Part shown: piece after piece, positions 7,886-17,545 of the stretch
Layout: every line of letters starts with the position of its first letter
Position numbering within the stretch: the stretch's first letter is position 1
Origin: Gynuella sunshinyii YC6258
Lineage (GTDB): Bacteria > Pseudomonadota > Gammaproteobacteria > Pseudomonadales > Natronospirillaceae
Direction: 5' to 3'
DNA length: 64,000 nt
Assembly (NCBI RefSeq): GCF_000940805.1
Contig: NZ_CP007142.1
Location: forward strand, 3,076,593-3,140,592
Program-made: the position numbers and the translations under genes
The notes under the pieces: generated by a model
What the model was told of the DNA's origin: nothing
Databases searched by the model: none
What the model saw: only the letters and a program-made list of their open reading frames with translations

Positions 7886-7946
7886 TTACGTATAATGTTC
7901 TAAGCAGTGGCGCATTTATGCATCCGCCTGATTTTGTTTGTTATGT
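7886..7946 (-). repeat. attC-like integron site overlapping a gene end
   Basis: On the minus strand it runs from CACATAACAAAC through GGCGGATGCATAAATGCGCC (a hairpin) to ATTATACG, with A in place of the G of the cleavage triplet. It overlaps the last codons of the 202-aa gene, whose C-terminus NKQNQADA is therefore attC-encoded. Confidence 0.5.
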
Positions 7947-8524
7947 GAATTCTTGTCTTCAACCAATTTCATCAGGGGCCGCATGACTAATTCTAGCGTT
8001 GACTGACATGAGCCACATACGATGTTAAGTTGCTGATTAAATCTCAGTTCCCTGAATATATTGCTAGGAACTTCTAGGCTCTGTTGACAGCTATGGCACT
8101 CAAATCTGAAAACTCGCCTCGTGATATCGATGTTTTTTTTGGTTTCACCTGGCTCAAGAAGATAGCTTTCATTACAGTTCGGATTAATGCAGTTGACTAC
8201 AGACGGAGAAATTAAGTTTTTTACAGGCCGCTTTAATGTCATTCCGCAAGCGAAGCAGTCGAAACTAAACACTTCGCCTAGTGGTCCTGCCATTAAAAGA
8301 TTGCCGGTAATAGATTTCAAAAAATCTAAAACCGAATTCACCTTTTTCCTAATTTTTTCTTTATTCTGGTATATCGTGAGGTCACCAAAACTGATGTTTG
8401 GAATGGGTAAGCGCAGTGCTACATTGGAAACACCGTGCCACAACCTATGAATTTTATTCAAACTCAGTCCAGATTGCGTTCCCAATGCCACATATTCCAC
8501 GGCTTTATATACAGTTTCTATCAA
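7916..8524 (-). CDS. Cysteine-pair (zinc-ribbon-like) hypothetical protein, cassette gene
   Basis: A protein of up to 202 aa. The C-terminal half has four cysteine pairs, CFAC, CINPNC, CHSC and CGSC, spaced as two zinc-ribbon-like knuckles; the N-terminal half is helical with no membrane span. No ATG is available near the 5' end: a TTG at 8524 follows an in-frame TAG, with a weak GCAGG upstream, so the start is either TTG or the gene is 5'-truncated. The stop lies inside an attC-like site. I infer metal binding only; function unknown. Confidence 0.5.
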   Translation of the reverse strand: MIETVYKAVEYVALGTQSGLSLNKIHRLWHGVSNVALRLPIPNISFGDLTIYQNKEKIRKKVNSVLDFLKSITGNLLMAGPLGEVFSFDCFACGMTLKRPVKNLISPSVVNCINPNCNESYLLEPGETKKNIDITRRVFRFECHSCQQSLEVPSNIFRELRFNQQLNIVCGSCQSTLELVMRPLMKLVEDKNSHNKQNQADA

Positions 8525-8803
8525 ACAGATCTATTTACCTGCTTAACCCGATAACCATCATAGTTTCAAGCCTTTCTGCAATCAATTAACACCTGGAAAA
8601 AACGACACCTGTCGTGATATTCGAAATACTACGACACCATAACCCATTAAATTAAAAGAATTTTCTAAAGACCGCGCTGGCAATAAAAAGCATTTCCAAA
8701 CCTGCTTTCCCGAAAGACGATATTTGTGGTCATATCCACAATACTGCGTCACGATTTCACAGAGTTACAAAAATATTTAAATTATGCTTTCAATTACCTA
8801 TGA
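8525..8803. other. Intergenic AT-rich stretch, no gene seen
   Basis: No open frame with a start and ribosome binding site was found on either strand. The stretch leads to the SOS box at 8804. Confidence 0.5.
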
Positions 8804-8823
8804 TACTGTTTGTATATACAGTA
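8804..8823. promoter_or_regulatory. LexA operator (SOS box), apparently orphaned
   Basis: The 20 bases form a near-perfect palindrome TACTG...CAGTA with CTGT-N8-ACAG half-sites, the gammaproteobacterial LexA consensus. A good -10 hexamer TATAAT follows at 8826-8831 and a purine-rich ATAAGGA at 8834, directed rightwards. No gene follows: a MITE-like element begins at 8837. The original SOS-regulated gene seems to have been displaced or lost. Confidence 0.7.
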
Positions 8824-8836
8824 ATTATAATGATAA

Positions 8837-8974
8837 GGAACCTCTGAAAAATGGCCTATTTTCGCGCAGGACGTTGTCAGCCTCAGTCTCACATCCTCAT
8901 TTACGCCAGTAAACTGTGGTGTTGTGAGTGGTTTACTGGCTGCATCAAAACTATTCCTGTTTTTCAGAGGCCCC
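8837..8974. mobile_element. 138-bp MITE-like element with terminal inverted repeats
   Basis: The ends are GGAACCTCTGAAAAA and the reverse complement of GGGGCCTCTGAAAAA (13 of 15 match). The interior carries a second inverted repeat, GCCAGTAAAC and GTTTACTGGC, so the whole unit could fold into a long hairpin. No transposase fits inside. No clear target duplication was found. It is probably a non-autonomous relative of a full-length IS elsewhere in the genome. Confidence 0.6.
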
Positions 8975-9007
8975 GATTCCAAATAATGGAACACATAGAA
9001 GTTCGTA

Positions 9008-9345
9008 GCCCGAATATTTCATCAAGTCCAAAATATAAATAAGCTATCGGCAATACAGCTGAGTATGGTCACATCATCCCTGAACACGGTTATCATGCAA
9101 AACATGATCGATGGCCGTTGTGAGCCCCAACCGTTTATCGAGCTCTCTGAGCAGTAACATTCCGCCATCGGAAGAAATTTCACCACCGTCAAAATTCACG
9201 TCGACTTTACAGCGTTTGACGGGTGGAAATAAGAGGGAAGCCCGGTAGCATTCTGTCATCACGGAGCCGCTCTTGTTGTGTGTGTTAGCACCTATAAAAT
9301 AAGGCTAAGCGGTTCCGTGGTCCAGTTTTGATGAAATATTCGGGC
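9008..9345 (-). mobile_element. Internally deleted IS1380-family element
   Basis: Perfect 18-bp inverted repeats bound the element: GCCCGAATATTTCATCAA at 9008-9025 and its reverse complement at 9328-9345. Between them lies only the N-terminal part of an IS1380-type transposase, so a full-length element of more than 1 kb has lost most of its interior while keeping both ends. It could still be mobilised in trans. No convincing target duplication was seen. Confidence 0.65.
9074..9259 (-). pseudogene. IS1380-family transposase, N-terminal fragment
   Basis: The minus strand encodes about 61 residues with the family N-terminal signature FDGGEISSDGGMLLLRELDKRLGLT, then stops at HDNRVQG where the full protein would continue for some 350 residues. 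The DDE catalytic domain is absent, so the product is inactive. It sits between the two inverted repeats of the deleted element. Confidence 0.75.
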
Positions 9346-9471
9346 CATATCCGTCAGTGCGTCGATAGTGTGCATCATTATTATTAATCCGGTAAGGATG
9401 AAAACAGTTTTGTGCGTTCTGTAATGATGACCCATCAACAAACTATGCTGCCGCTTATTTACATGTATCTT
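9346..9471. other. Short spacer between IS remnant and beta-branching operon
   Basis: No gene and no clear rho-independent terminator is visible downstream of the ECH2 stop codon; the operon end is marked by the IS1380 remnant. Confidence 0.4.
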
Positions 9472-10230
9472 TTACCTTCCAAACAGGCGTTCGATATTTT
9501 CTTTGACTTCCTGTTGTCGAAAGGTTTCGGCATGCATGGCAACTTCCTGTTCGATATAGACAGGTAGTTCCTTGCGGAGTGTTCGGGTCAGCTGGTCCTT
9601 GAGTTTGATGAGTGAGATTCGGGGTTTTTCTGCCAACTCGCAGGCAATTTCTATTGCTTTGGGCAGTACTTCTGCGCGTTGATAAACAGGGAAGGGTACG
9701 CCTCTTTGTTTCAGTTCTTCGCCACGATAACGTTTGGCGAGTGTCAGCATTTCGTTACCCAGATAAGCACCCAGTTTGTTCGGTACGATCATGGTGGCAC
9801 CCATGCCAGGAGTGAAACCATATTTCATGAAGTTGGTGGTGTAAATGCTCTCTCGGCTCAGTATGACAAAATCGGCGAAAAGGCCCATGACAAAGCCGCC
9901 GCCGATGCCATGTCCCTGCATGGCAGAGATAACCGGTACCGGGCATTCCAGGGCGAGTGCGTAGATATTGTTATCAGAGAATGATGCATGTCCCTCCTGT
10001 AGCATCAACAAATCTTCCTGTGTACCACCGGTGGCGAAGTAGGTGTCAAACCCAGTCAGAATCACCGCTTTACAGGTGCTGTCAGCGCTGACCGTATTGA
10101 ATGCCTCAATCAGGGCGCGACTCATATCATGAGTAAAGAGGTTTTTGTGTTGATAGTCCTGCATACGTATTTGCAGGACTCCTGTCTGTACTTCGCTGAT
10201 GTCTATGATGGGGGAGGCTGTATGGGTCAT
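9472..10230 (-). CDS. ECH2-type enoyl-CoA hydratase-like decarboxylase (PksI-like), beta-branching
   Basis: A 252-aa crotonase-fold enzyme of the PksI/ECH2 type. In beta-branching pathways ECH2 decarboxylates the ACP-bound 3-methylglutaconyl intermediate to leave a methyl or exomethylene branch. Visible family motifs are the oxyanion-hole region MQGHGIGGGFVMGLFADFVI and the ECH2-typical MKYGFTPGMGATMIVP. The ATG at 10230 is chosen because GGGAG precedes it and it follows the ECH1 stop by one base (TGAGATG), indicating translational coupling. A second, PKS-embedded ECH2-like domain in PKS1 (20305-21075) closely resembles this protein, so the cluster carries both cis and trans versions. This free copy probably serves the four-ACP module 7. 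Confidence 0.88.
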   Translation of the reverse strand: MTHTASPIIDISEVQTGVLQIRMQDYQHKNLFTHDMSRALIEAFNTVSADSTCKAVILTGFDTYFATGGTQEDLLMLQEGHASFSDNNIYALALECPVPVISAMQGHGIGGGFVMGLFADFVILSRESIYTTNFMKYGFTPGMGATMIVPNKLGAYLGNEMLTLAKRYRGEELKQRGVPFPVYQRAEVLPKAIEIACELAEKPRISLIKLKDQLTRTLRKELPVYIEQEVAMHAETFRQQEVKENIERLFGR

Positions 10231-10231
10231 C

Positions 10232-11017
10232 TCATTTCTCCCACGGGAATTTACCCGTTTCAACGTAACGTGAAATGCTGTTGAGATTGTCCGGATCAGT
10301 GAATACTTCGAGATTGGTTTTCAGGGCACATGCTTTTTGTTGTTCCAGGGAGTTATCCAGTTCTGCCCGATATTTTTTGTACCGGACAATGGCGGTTTTG
10401 GATAACCGGGTCAAGCGTAGCAGGTGCTTGCGCAGAAGGTTCTCGCTGTTCTCTTCACAGGCGTCGACCAGGCCCCATTCGAGAGCCCGTTGTGCAGAAA
10501 CCGGTTGGGTCATCATGGTCATGTAATGTGCTTTTTGAGGCCCCATTCTTCGAATAAGAAACGGCAGTACGCAAGCGGGCAGTAAGCCAAATAACAGCTC
10601 TGATAAACTGAATACGGCATTCTCTTCCGCCAGCACAATGTCGCACGCGGCGACAAATCCTATGCCGCCGGCGTTCGCTTTTCCGCGTACATGGGCGATG
10701 CTGATAAAAGGACCATTGGCTATCTGCTGCCAGACGTTATAAATATTTTCAGGGTTCTGGCCTTTGGGGTCTCCGTCAGCAACATTGTCGTTGATGGCGG
10801 AAAAATCCGCGCCAAAGCAAAAGACTTCCGGTAAGCCCTTAATGATCAGAACGCTGATGTGCTCAGAATGGCGGTTGAGAAAGTCGGCGCACTCATCGGT
10901 AAATAGGTCATTGATCGTATTGTTTGCTTCGGGACGGTAAATTTGTAAGGTACAAACGGTCCCGTCAAAACTTACTTTGATGGTCTCATAAGCCGGTATC
11001 TGCATCAGGACACCCAC
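10232..11017 (-). CDS. ECH1-type enoyl-CoA hydratase-like dehydratase (PksH-like), beta-branching
   Basis: A 261-aa crotonase-fold protein of the PksH/ECH1 type, which dehydrates ACP-bound HMG to 3-methylglutaconyl in polyketide beta-branching. Motifs seen: GLPEVFCFGADFSAIND, the oxyanion region RGKANAGGIGFVAACDIVLA and the following SLSELLFGLLPACVLPFL. It overlaps the end of the HMGS gene by 13 bases and lies one base upstream of ECH2, so the three are one operon. A second ATG at residue 5 (11005) is an alternative start. Confidence 0.87.
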   Translation of the reverse strand: MGVLMQIPAYETIKVSFDGTVCTLQIYRPEANNTINDLFTDECADFLNRHSEHISVLIIKGLPEVFCFGADFSAINDNVADGDPKGQNPENIYNVWQQIANGPFISIAHVRGKANAGGIGFVAACDIVLAEENAVFSLSELLFGLLPACVLPFLIRRMGPQKAHYMTMMTQPVSAQRALEWGLVDACEENSENLLRKHLLRLTRLSKTAIVRYKKYRAELDNSLEQQKACALKTNLEVFTDPDNLNSISRYVETGKFPWEK

Positions 11018-12267
11018 TCATATTCACGGTGATATTCTTTGATGGCTTTGAGAAACAGTCGGGGTTCCCCTTGTCCGGATGTGCGTGCTTTGGGAATAAA
11101 CTGGGGATCAAGGGTGACATTGCGTGTGCCAAATTTGACGACATGGCCACTGCGCAGCAGATCGTCGTACTCACTCATGGTGATCTCATAGCGATGATCC
11201 AGTTGGCTGCTGATGTTCATGTTCAACAGGCGTTGCTGACTTTCATGGGTGACCACGCCGCTGAAAAATTCGGAACAACACCCTGAGCCGTAGGAAAAGC
11301 AGCCGATACGTTGTGGGCTATCGTAGTTTCCGTTAGCAATCGTGCTGGCCAGGTTCATGGCCATCGTTGCTCCCATAATATTGCCCACTCTCTGGCAGTA
11401 TTTCAGTCCGGGCGTCACACGCTTTTCGAAATCCTGCTCAATAATCTGGGGGGCTGCCTTGACAATCTTGCGCATCATATTACGGTGTGCGCCTTTTACC
11501 ATGCCGCCGAAGGGTGTATGGAACGACAGATAGCCGAATGAATCCACGTAGTTGACGTTGTCTACACGCTTTTGATATTCCAGATACGCATTTTCGCAAC
11601 ACTCAAGATAGGATAATAAGGACAAATCAGAATCACCGGCTTCGCTGTCCGGTGCCGGGCGGCAGGTGTCCATCACTTCAAACCCATAGTAACCGTTTGC
11701 GCCGATGTCCGCCTGAAAGATATGAGGACGGTCACTGATCAGCATGGCAACGGCGCCTGCACCACTGCTGGGTTCGGCAAATGACCAGTCTTCAGTCAGA
11801 ACATCGCCGCCTTCTGCCACCATGAAGCGGGTGATATCTGTCGCAACCACCAAAACCTTGCATCCTGGAGATGCTTGTGACAACACCGTATTGATCGCAA
11901 CCTGAAGGCCGGCAGCACCGGAGTAGCAGGCATTTTTGAGTTCAAACAAGCGACAGTTACGGTTCAATCCCAAGAGGCTGTGAATGTAGGTGCTCATGGA
12001 CTTGCCAAAGTCGATTCCGGACTCGGTACAAGTGATCAGCATTTCGATTCGGTCTTTTTCATCGGCAGACAAGGCATCAATAATAGGCTTGGCCGCATTT
12101 ACGCCAAAGCTGACAGGATCCTCATAGGGCAGGCTGACGGTTTTTTGTTTCATCAAAAGGTTTTCGAACCTGGACATATCCAGCCCTCGATGTTCGGCAA
12201 GCTTTCTGACATCCAGAAATGCTGATCCGCCGTATACATTCATTGCCTCTATTCCTACCGTATTCAT
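11005..12267 (-). CDS. Hydroxymethylglutaryl-CoA-synthase-like enzyme (PksG-like), beta-branching
   Basis: A 420-aa HMG-CoA synthase homologue that adds an acetyl-ACP carbanion to a beta-keto group on the PKS, the committed step of beta-branching. The catalytic triad is intact and at canonical numbering: Glu82 (TESGID), Cys114 (KNACYSGAAGL) and His250 (YLSFHTPFGG). The frame is open for another 92 codons upstream, but that extension is atypical and AT-rich. The ATG at 12267 gives the usual family length and has AAGAG upstream, so it is chosen. The donor ACP and decarboxylating KS that normally accompany this cassette are not in the window. Confidence 0.92.
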   Translation of the reverse strand: MNTVGIEAMNVYGGSAFLDVRKLAEHRGLDMSRFENLLMKQKTVSLPYEDPVSFGVNAAKPIIDALSADEKDRIEMLITCTESGIDFGKSMSTYIHSLLGLNRNCRLFELKNACYSGAAGLQVAINTVLSQASPGCKVLVVATDITRFMVAEGGDVLTEDWSFAEPSSGAGAVAMLISDRPHIFQADIGANGYYGFEVMDTCRPAPDSEAGDSDLSLLSYLECCENAYLEYQKRVDNVNYVDSFGYLSFHTPFGGMVKGAHRNMMRKIVKAAPQIIEQDFEKRVTPGLKYCQRVGNIMGATMAMNLASTIANGNYDSPQRIGCFSYGSGCCSEFFSGVVTHESQQRLLNMNISSQLDHRYEITMSEYDDLLRSGHVVKFGTRNVTLDPQFIPKARTSGQGEPRLFLKAIKEYHREYEWVS

Positions 12268-13696
12268 AGTTGTGATCTCTTTTGCAAAGGTGCCAGTTAT
12301 CTGTTTGTGTATTCTGAAGGGAGCATTCAAAACCCTTTTTAATACGGAATCAGGTTTTATGTTTTGTTGGCTGTTTTTTGGAAAAATCAGTCTAAATAAA
12401 TAAAACGGAATTTTGAATACTACTTCGTAGGATCTGTGTAAAAGTCCGTCAAAAATATGAGAGGTTAAATTTTTTTTCGCAGAGGTGTTTATTTGGTGTC
12501 TATGTAACAATATGGAAATATTCTTTATATAAAAAGTTATCATAGAAAAGTACGATGGAAAAAATGAAGCTAAGAATATAGAGGCTATTTTTTTAAATTA
12601 TTTTTGTAATACCCGTCTTTTTTCTCATCAATAAGTATGGTGATAAAGTAATTGACTTCGTGCCGAATCTAAGCTGATCTTCAGATTTTGAAAGTCTCTC
12701 GTAAAAAGAGTCAGGGAGATTCTACAAAACAGGAATGGTTTTGATGCAGGCTGGCATGCACCACCTGGAAGCCGCAGATTACTGCAATAAAATAAGGACT
12801 TGAGAGGGGTTGGCGTCCGGGTGGTGTTGAAAATACCCTGCTCGAAAACAGCTGTTTTTTCAGGAGTTCCTTAAAAACCATTCTGAACCAATGTCTCATA
12901 TATGTCTGTAGGTGGCGGGTGGGTAACTGGTCACTAACTTTCTGTTTCGAGATCCAATTGCGTCAGATTTTTTTAAAGATGACTCATGCCGACTGTGTTT
13001 GAAATTTCTGGCCAACCCTAAGGTTAAGGTCTCTTGTTGTTCACAAAAAATATTGTTAGTCAATTAAAAAAAGTATCCTTTTTTTCCATACTTTTGGTGG
13101 ATTTTTATTGGTTTTCCAATAAAAAGAAGCACCTTTATCCTTGTTGAAATTATTACAGAAATTGGTCATGTGTAATCATCAATTTACAGTTGTGTATGAC
13201 ATATTTGTGTCACCATAAGATCAAAAACATAATGTTCTGATGTTAAGTTTTTTATGTAATTTTTTTCTAAATAATTTATGGATGGATATATTTGGATAGA
13301 AAATAGGTGGTTGGTTGGTACCTCTGTTTGGTTGAAAACTCAAAAAATTTTGATCAGTATGGGCCAGCCTTTATAGACGGAAAAAAACTATATGTAAGAG
13401 AAATATTATTTAATATTTGAAAGTATGGTTTTTAAAAATAGCAATCAGTCATCATGATTATTTTTCTGTAAATTTTTGGTTCGCACTGTCGAAGACAGAA
13501 AAAAACAGGTCAAAACCAGGCCGATACCAATTTCTATGTCAGTCGTAAAACTATGATTTTGTCAGGGAGATATTGACCGTCTTCATAGATGTTGAATCTC
13601 TGTAATTCCAGTGTTTTCTGGCTTTAATCGCCGTGTACGTTTGTAAAAACAATTCGTCATTTTAAGAGATGTCTTTCTAAATTAGGGTGCATTTTT
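12268..13696. other. 1.4-kb AT-rich divergent intergenic region
   Basis: No protein-coding gene is supported here on either strand. The DNA is markedly richer in AT than the PKS genes, with many A and T runs, and must hold the divergent promoters for the beta-branching operon and the PKS operon. A perfect 14-bp palindrome AAAACAGCTGTTTT lies near 12844. The PKS1 ATG is preceded by AGGG at 13684. No regulator-binding site can be named with confidence. Confidence 0.5.
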
Positions 13697-16600
13697 ATGA
13701 ATATGGAGTTTGTGCTTGACGAGAACGCACCTCTATTGATGAATCATCAGGTGAAAGGAGAGGCTATTTTTCCTGCCGTCGGCTACTTTGAAAGGCTCGT
13801 TTCTGAGCTACGTAATCTAGCCATTTGCACGGAAGAGATTTATCCGTTTGGCATTTCGAACGCCAGTTGGCTTGCGCCTTTGCGAGCGGATAATGGCTGT
13901 GCCCGTATGCACTTGTCGATCAACAGAAAGGAACTGGGGTATGAATACCAGTTTTTAAAGTTACTGGGTGCTGAGACTCAGTTGTGTGCAAGCGGCATTA
14001 TTGAATTTAGACATTCTGAGCCAGAACCACGCGAGATGCCTTTGGATGCATTTCTGGGTACTTCCGGTCATCTCATTAATCGTTCGGCAGCCAGACTCTA
14101 TCATCGAAATGATATCTATCAGATGTTCTTAAAGATCGGCATTCACTATAAAGACTTATTCTGTGCATTGGATCAATTCAGTTTTCATGAAGACTTATCC
14201 ATCGGCAGAATTCTTCGAAATGTCGGTGAGTATGAGAGTGGTATCCATGTTCGGCCGGACATTCTGGATGCCGCGGTGCAGTGTGTTTTACTGACTGTAC
14301 ACGAATCCCGAACGACTCCTGCGCTGTTTGTTCCGTTTTCCGTCGCGGAAGTATCTTTTTTTCAAAAACCATCGTCGCTCTGCTATGTCGTTGTGGAACC
14401 TCATGAGGCAGGCACATCAGATGATATTTATCGGTTTAATGTACGAATTATGGATGAGTCAGGCGTTGTGTCTGTGCTGATGAAGGATTTATGCGTGAGA
14501 CGTTATTCCCGTCCAAGTCAGAATGAGGATATTACTGTGAAAAAGGGTCCTGGCAATGTGACATCTTTACCCGGGTTAAATTGGTTTATTACGTCAACCT
14601 TTACGGCAGAGCCGATTCAGGAGCCTTTATCTGATTGGTCCGATTCACTCGGATGGCCCGTCAATATATCCTTTGCACCGTATAATCAGTTATACCAGCA
14701 GTTGATCGAATCTTCCGGTTTTATCTATCAGAATACCTCAGGTGCGAACCTTATCCTCACCCGGTTGGAGGATTTTCAGGAGAATGATCAGCACCAACAG
14801 TCTGTCACCGAAAATAACAACCCTCTGCCTCTGGATGCAGGCATCTCACGCGAGGAACGGGATAACGTACTGGTGGACAGTCTACGGATGACACTTCCCA
14901 ATGGTCTGGAAATCGCCCATCTCAACAGCTATGAAAGCCATTATCTTTACAATGAAATTTTTGTCGAAAAAACTTATCTCAAAAAGGGGATAACGGTTGA
15001 GCGCGGTGAAGTGGTTATCGATATTGGCGCGAATATCGGTATGTTTTCTTTATTTATAGCTTCCGAATTTAAGGAGGTTCAGATATTCGCATTTGAACCT
15101 TCCCCAGCGACTTATGATGTCCTGAACAAAAATCTGGCGCTGTACATACCCAATGCAGTTGCTTTGCCGTTTGGTGTTTCCAATCAGGATGGCGAAGCCG
15201 AGTTTGTGTTTTATCCGCTTTCCTCTGTCTGGTCGGGTTTTCATGCTGATGATGAGCAGGATGGTCTGGCGTTACGCCAGGCGATGGAAAATGAACTGAC
15301 CAGTCGTTACACCTTTGATGATAATGATGCGCTACAAACCCATCTGGACGCCTTGGTCAAGGAGCGGCTGCACAAGGAAACATACCAGTGTCAGTTGCGA
15401 TCCTTGTCCAGTTTTTTCAGGGAATATGAAATAGAGAAAATCGGTCTGATCAAGCTGGATGCAGAAAAATGCGAGTGGGATGTGCTGCAGGGCATTGAGG
15501 ATCAGGACTGGGAAAAAATAAGGCAACTGGTGGTAGAGATCCATTATCAGGACGATAGTGATATCGCACAGAAGATCAGACAATTGCTGTGTGATAAGGG
15601 TTATGAAATCGAAGTCGTTGAAGAAGAACTGTTGAAAGAATCCGGTCTCTATAATCTCTATGCCCGCAGACCTCAAATACAGCATGCTCCTCAACCTTAC
15701 AATGTACTTGACGGTATTGAACGTAACCTGGATGCCCTGGCTGAGCTGATTCAGCATCAACACCCGCGTTTTAACGTCCCGCTGTTTCTGGTGCTTTGCC
15801 CACCCTCGCCGGCAGCCCTTGAGCAATTGCCGGCAGAATTCTGTCAGCAGATGGAACAGCGTCTGCGAGCACAGCTGAATCATGTAGCCCGGGTTGTGTC
15901 TGTCTCGGATTATTCCGAACTGTATCCGTTGACGAACTATCATGATCCGGTTCGCCAGGAGTTAGGCGATATTCCTTATACGGACCCGTTCTTCAAAACT
16001 CTCGCTGCTATCCTGGTACGAAATCTGGTTGCCGGTGAGCAGGCGCCGTACAAAACCATCGTGCTGGATTGTGACAATACTTTATGGTCCGGTGTGGTGG
16101 GTGAAGCGGGCGTTGAGGGGATTGAGATTTCAGCTGAATTTCAGGCACTTCAGTCTTTTATGCTGGCGCAAAAACAAAATGGGATGTTGCTGTGCCTGGT
16201 CAGTAAGAATAATGAAGCGGATGTTCGCAACGTATTTGAGCAGCGCAAGGATATGGTGTTGCAGTGGGATGATTTTGTTGTCCATCAGATCAACTGGTCG
16301 CCCAAGTCGCAGAATCTGATAGAACTGTCAAAGTCATTGAACCTGGCTTTGAACAGTTTCATTTTTGTCGATGATAGCCCGATGGAGTGTGCTGAAGTCC
16401 GTGAAAGTTGTCCGGAAGTCATGACCTTGCAGTTACCCGCAGATCATACCGATGGTGGTCTTAAAACTTTTTTACAGCATGTTTGGGTATTTGATCATCA
16501 TCAGGTCACCGCCGAGGACCGTCAGCGGACCGCGTTGTACCAGCACCAATTCAAGCGTGAGCAGTTCCGCACCGGTTTTGACAGCCTTAAATCGTTCATT

Positions 16601-17545
16601 GATGGCCTGGAGTTGCAGGTGACGCTGGTTCCAATAGACGCGGACAATGTCTCCAGATTTGCGCAGCTGACCCATCGCACCAACCAATTCAATATCAATA
16701 AACAACCGAAATCAGCCGCTGACTTATCGCGCTATGCCGATCAGGCGGGTCATGGTTGTCTGTGTTTTCAGGTCTCTGATCGTTTTGGTGATTACGGTTT
16801 ATGTGGCCTGATTCTATATCGACAGGTAACGGAAAACAGTCTGCTGGCCGATGGTTTTCTACTGAGTTGTCGGGCACTGGGCCGTGGCGTGGAATATCAG
16901 ATGTTGGCGGCATTGACAGATGTTGCCAGCCGGATGAATTGCTCCACTATACAGTTTGTCGCCCGGCAGACGGAAAAAAATGCACCTGCTTTGAAGTTTC
17001 TGGCAGATATTGCAGAGCAGTGTGAGGTGGTGGCCACTGAGTCGGCCAATCAGCTGGATTATCAGTTTCCGGTATCAAAATTGTCTGCCGTGCAGTTTAT
17101 GGCGACAGAGCCGGCTACCGATCCAGAGATCCTTCCAAAGGTCAGTGCCAGCTCCGATGGACGGCAGCTGTCTTCACTGTGGATACAGCAGGTTGCGGAG
17201 CAGGCCGGTGCGCTGATTGCCGGCATTGAAGGGCAGGACTCAGAACATCAGCATCCGGCATCGGTGAATACTGATACGCTGCTTTCCGATGAAGATTCGA
17301 CCCAATCGGCTGGCGACATATCCGTTGCCGAAACACTGGTACTCGATCATGTCCGGCGTTGCCTCTCGTCTCCGGATATGCAGATTGATGTCAATAAGGC
17401 ATTTTCTGAGTACGGGGTTGATTCCATGGCCGGGATCAATTTGGTTGTTATGCTGAATAAATCCCTGGATGTGACACTTCCGGCCACGACACTGTTTGAT
17501 TATGCCAATGTCAGGGACTTGAGTCAGTTTATCTGCCAGGAGTAT
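13697..17545 (+). other. PKS1 loading module: DH - FkbM MT - FkbH - ACP
   Basis: The first domain is a hotdog-fold DH with HxxxGxxxxP at His17-Pro26 and DxxxQ at Asp191-Gln195, both intact. Next is an FkbM-type SAM methyltransferase (VVIDIGANIGMFSLF, residue ~439), then an FkbH domain with the HAD-type motif VLDCDNTLWSG (residue ~790) including the cysteine that carries glycerate, then an ACP (YGVDSM, Ser1243). FkbH domains load a glyceryl unit from 1,3-bisphosphoglycerate, so a glycerate-derived, possibly O-methylated starter is inferred. The DH suggests dehydration of that or a nearby intermediate. Confidence 0.82.

Noticed and set aside
12268-12543. 92-residue N-terminal extension of HMGS
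   Set aside because: The extension is atypical and AT-rich; starting at 12267 gives the family length and places Glu82, Cys114 and His250 at canonical positions.
12711-12899. 62-codon minus-strand frame in the divergent region
   Set aside because: No ribosome binding site or protein-like composition; it looks like a chance frame.
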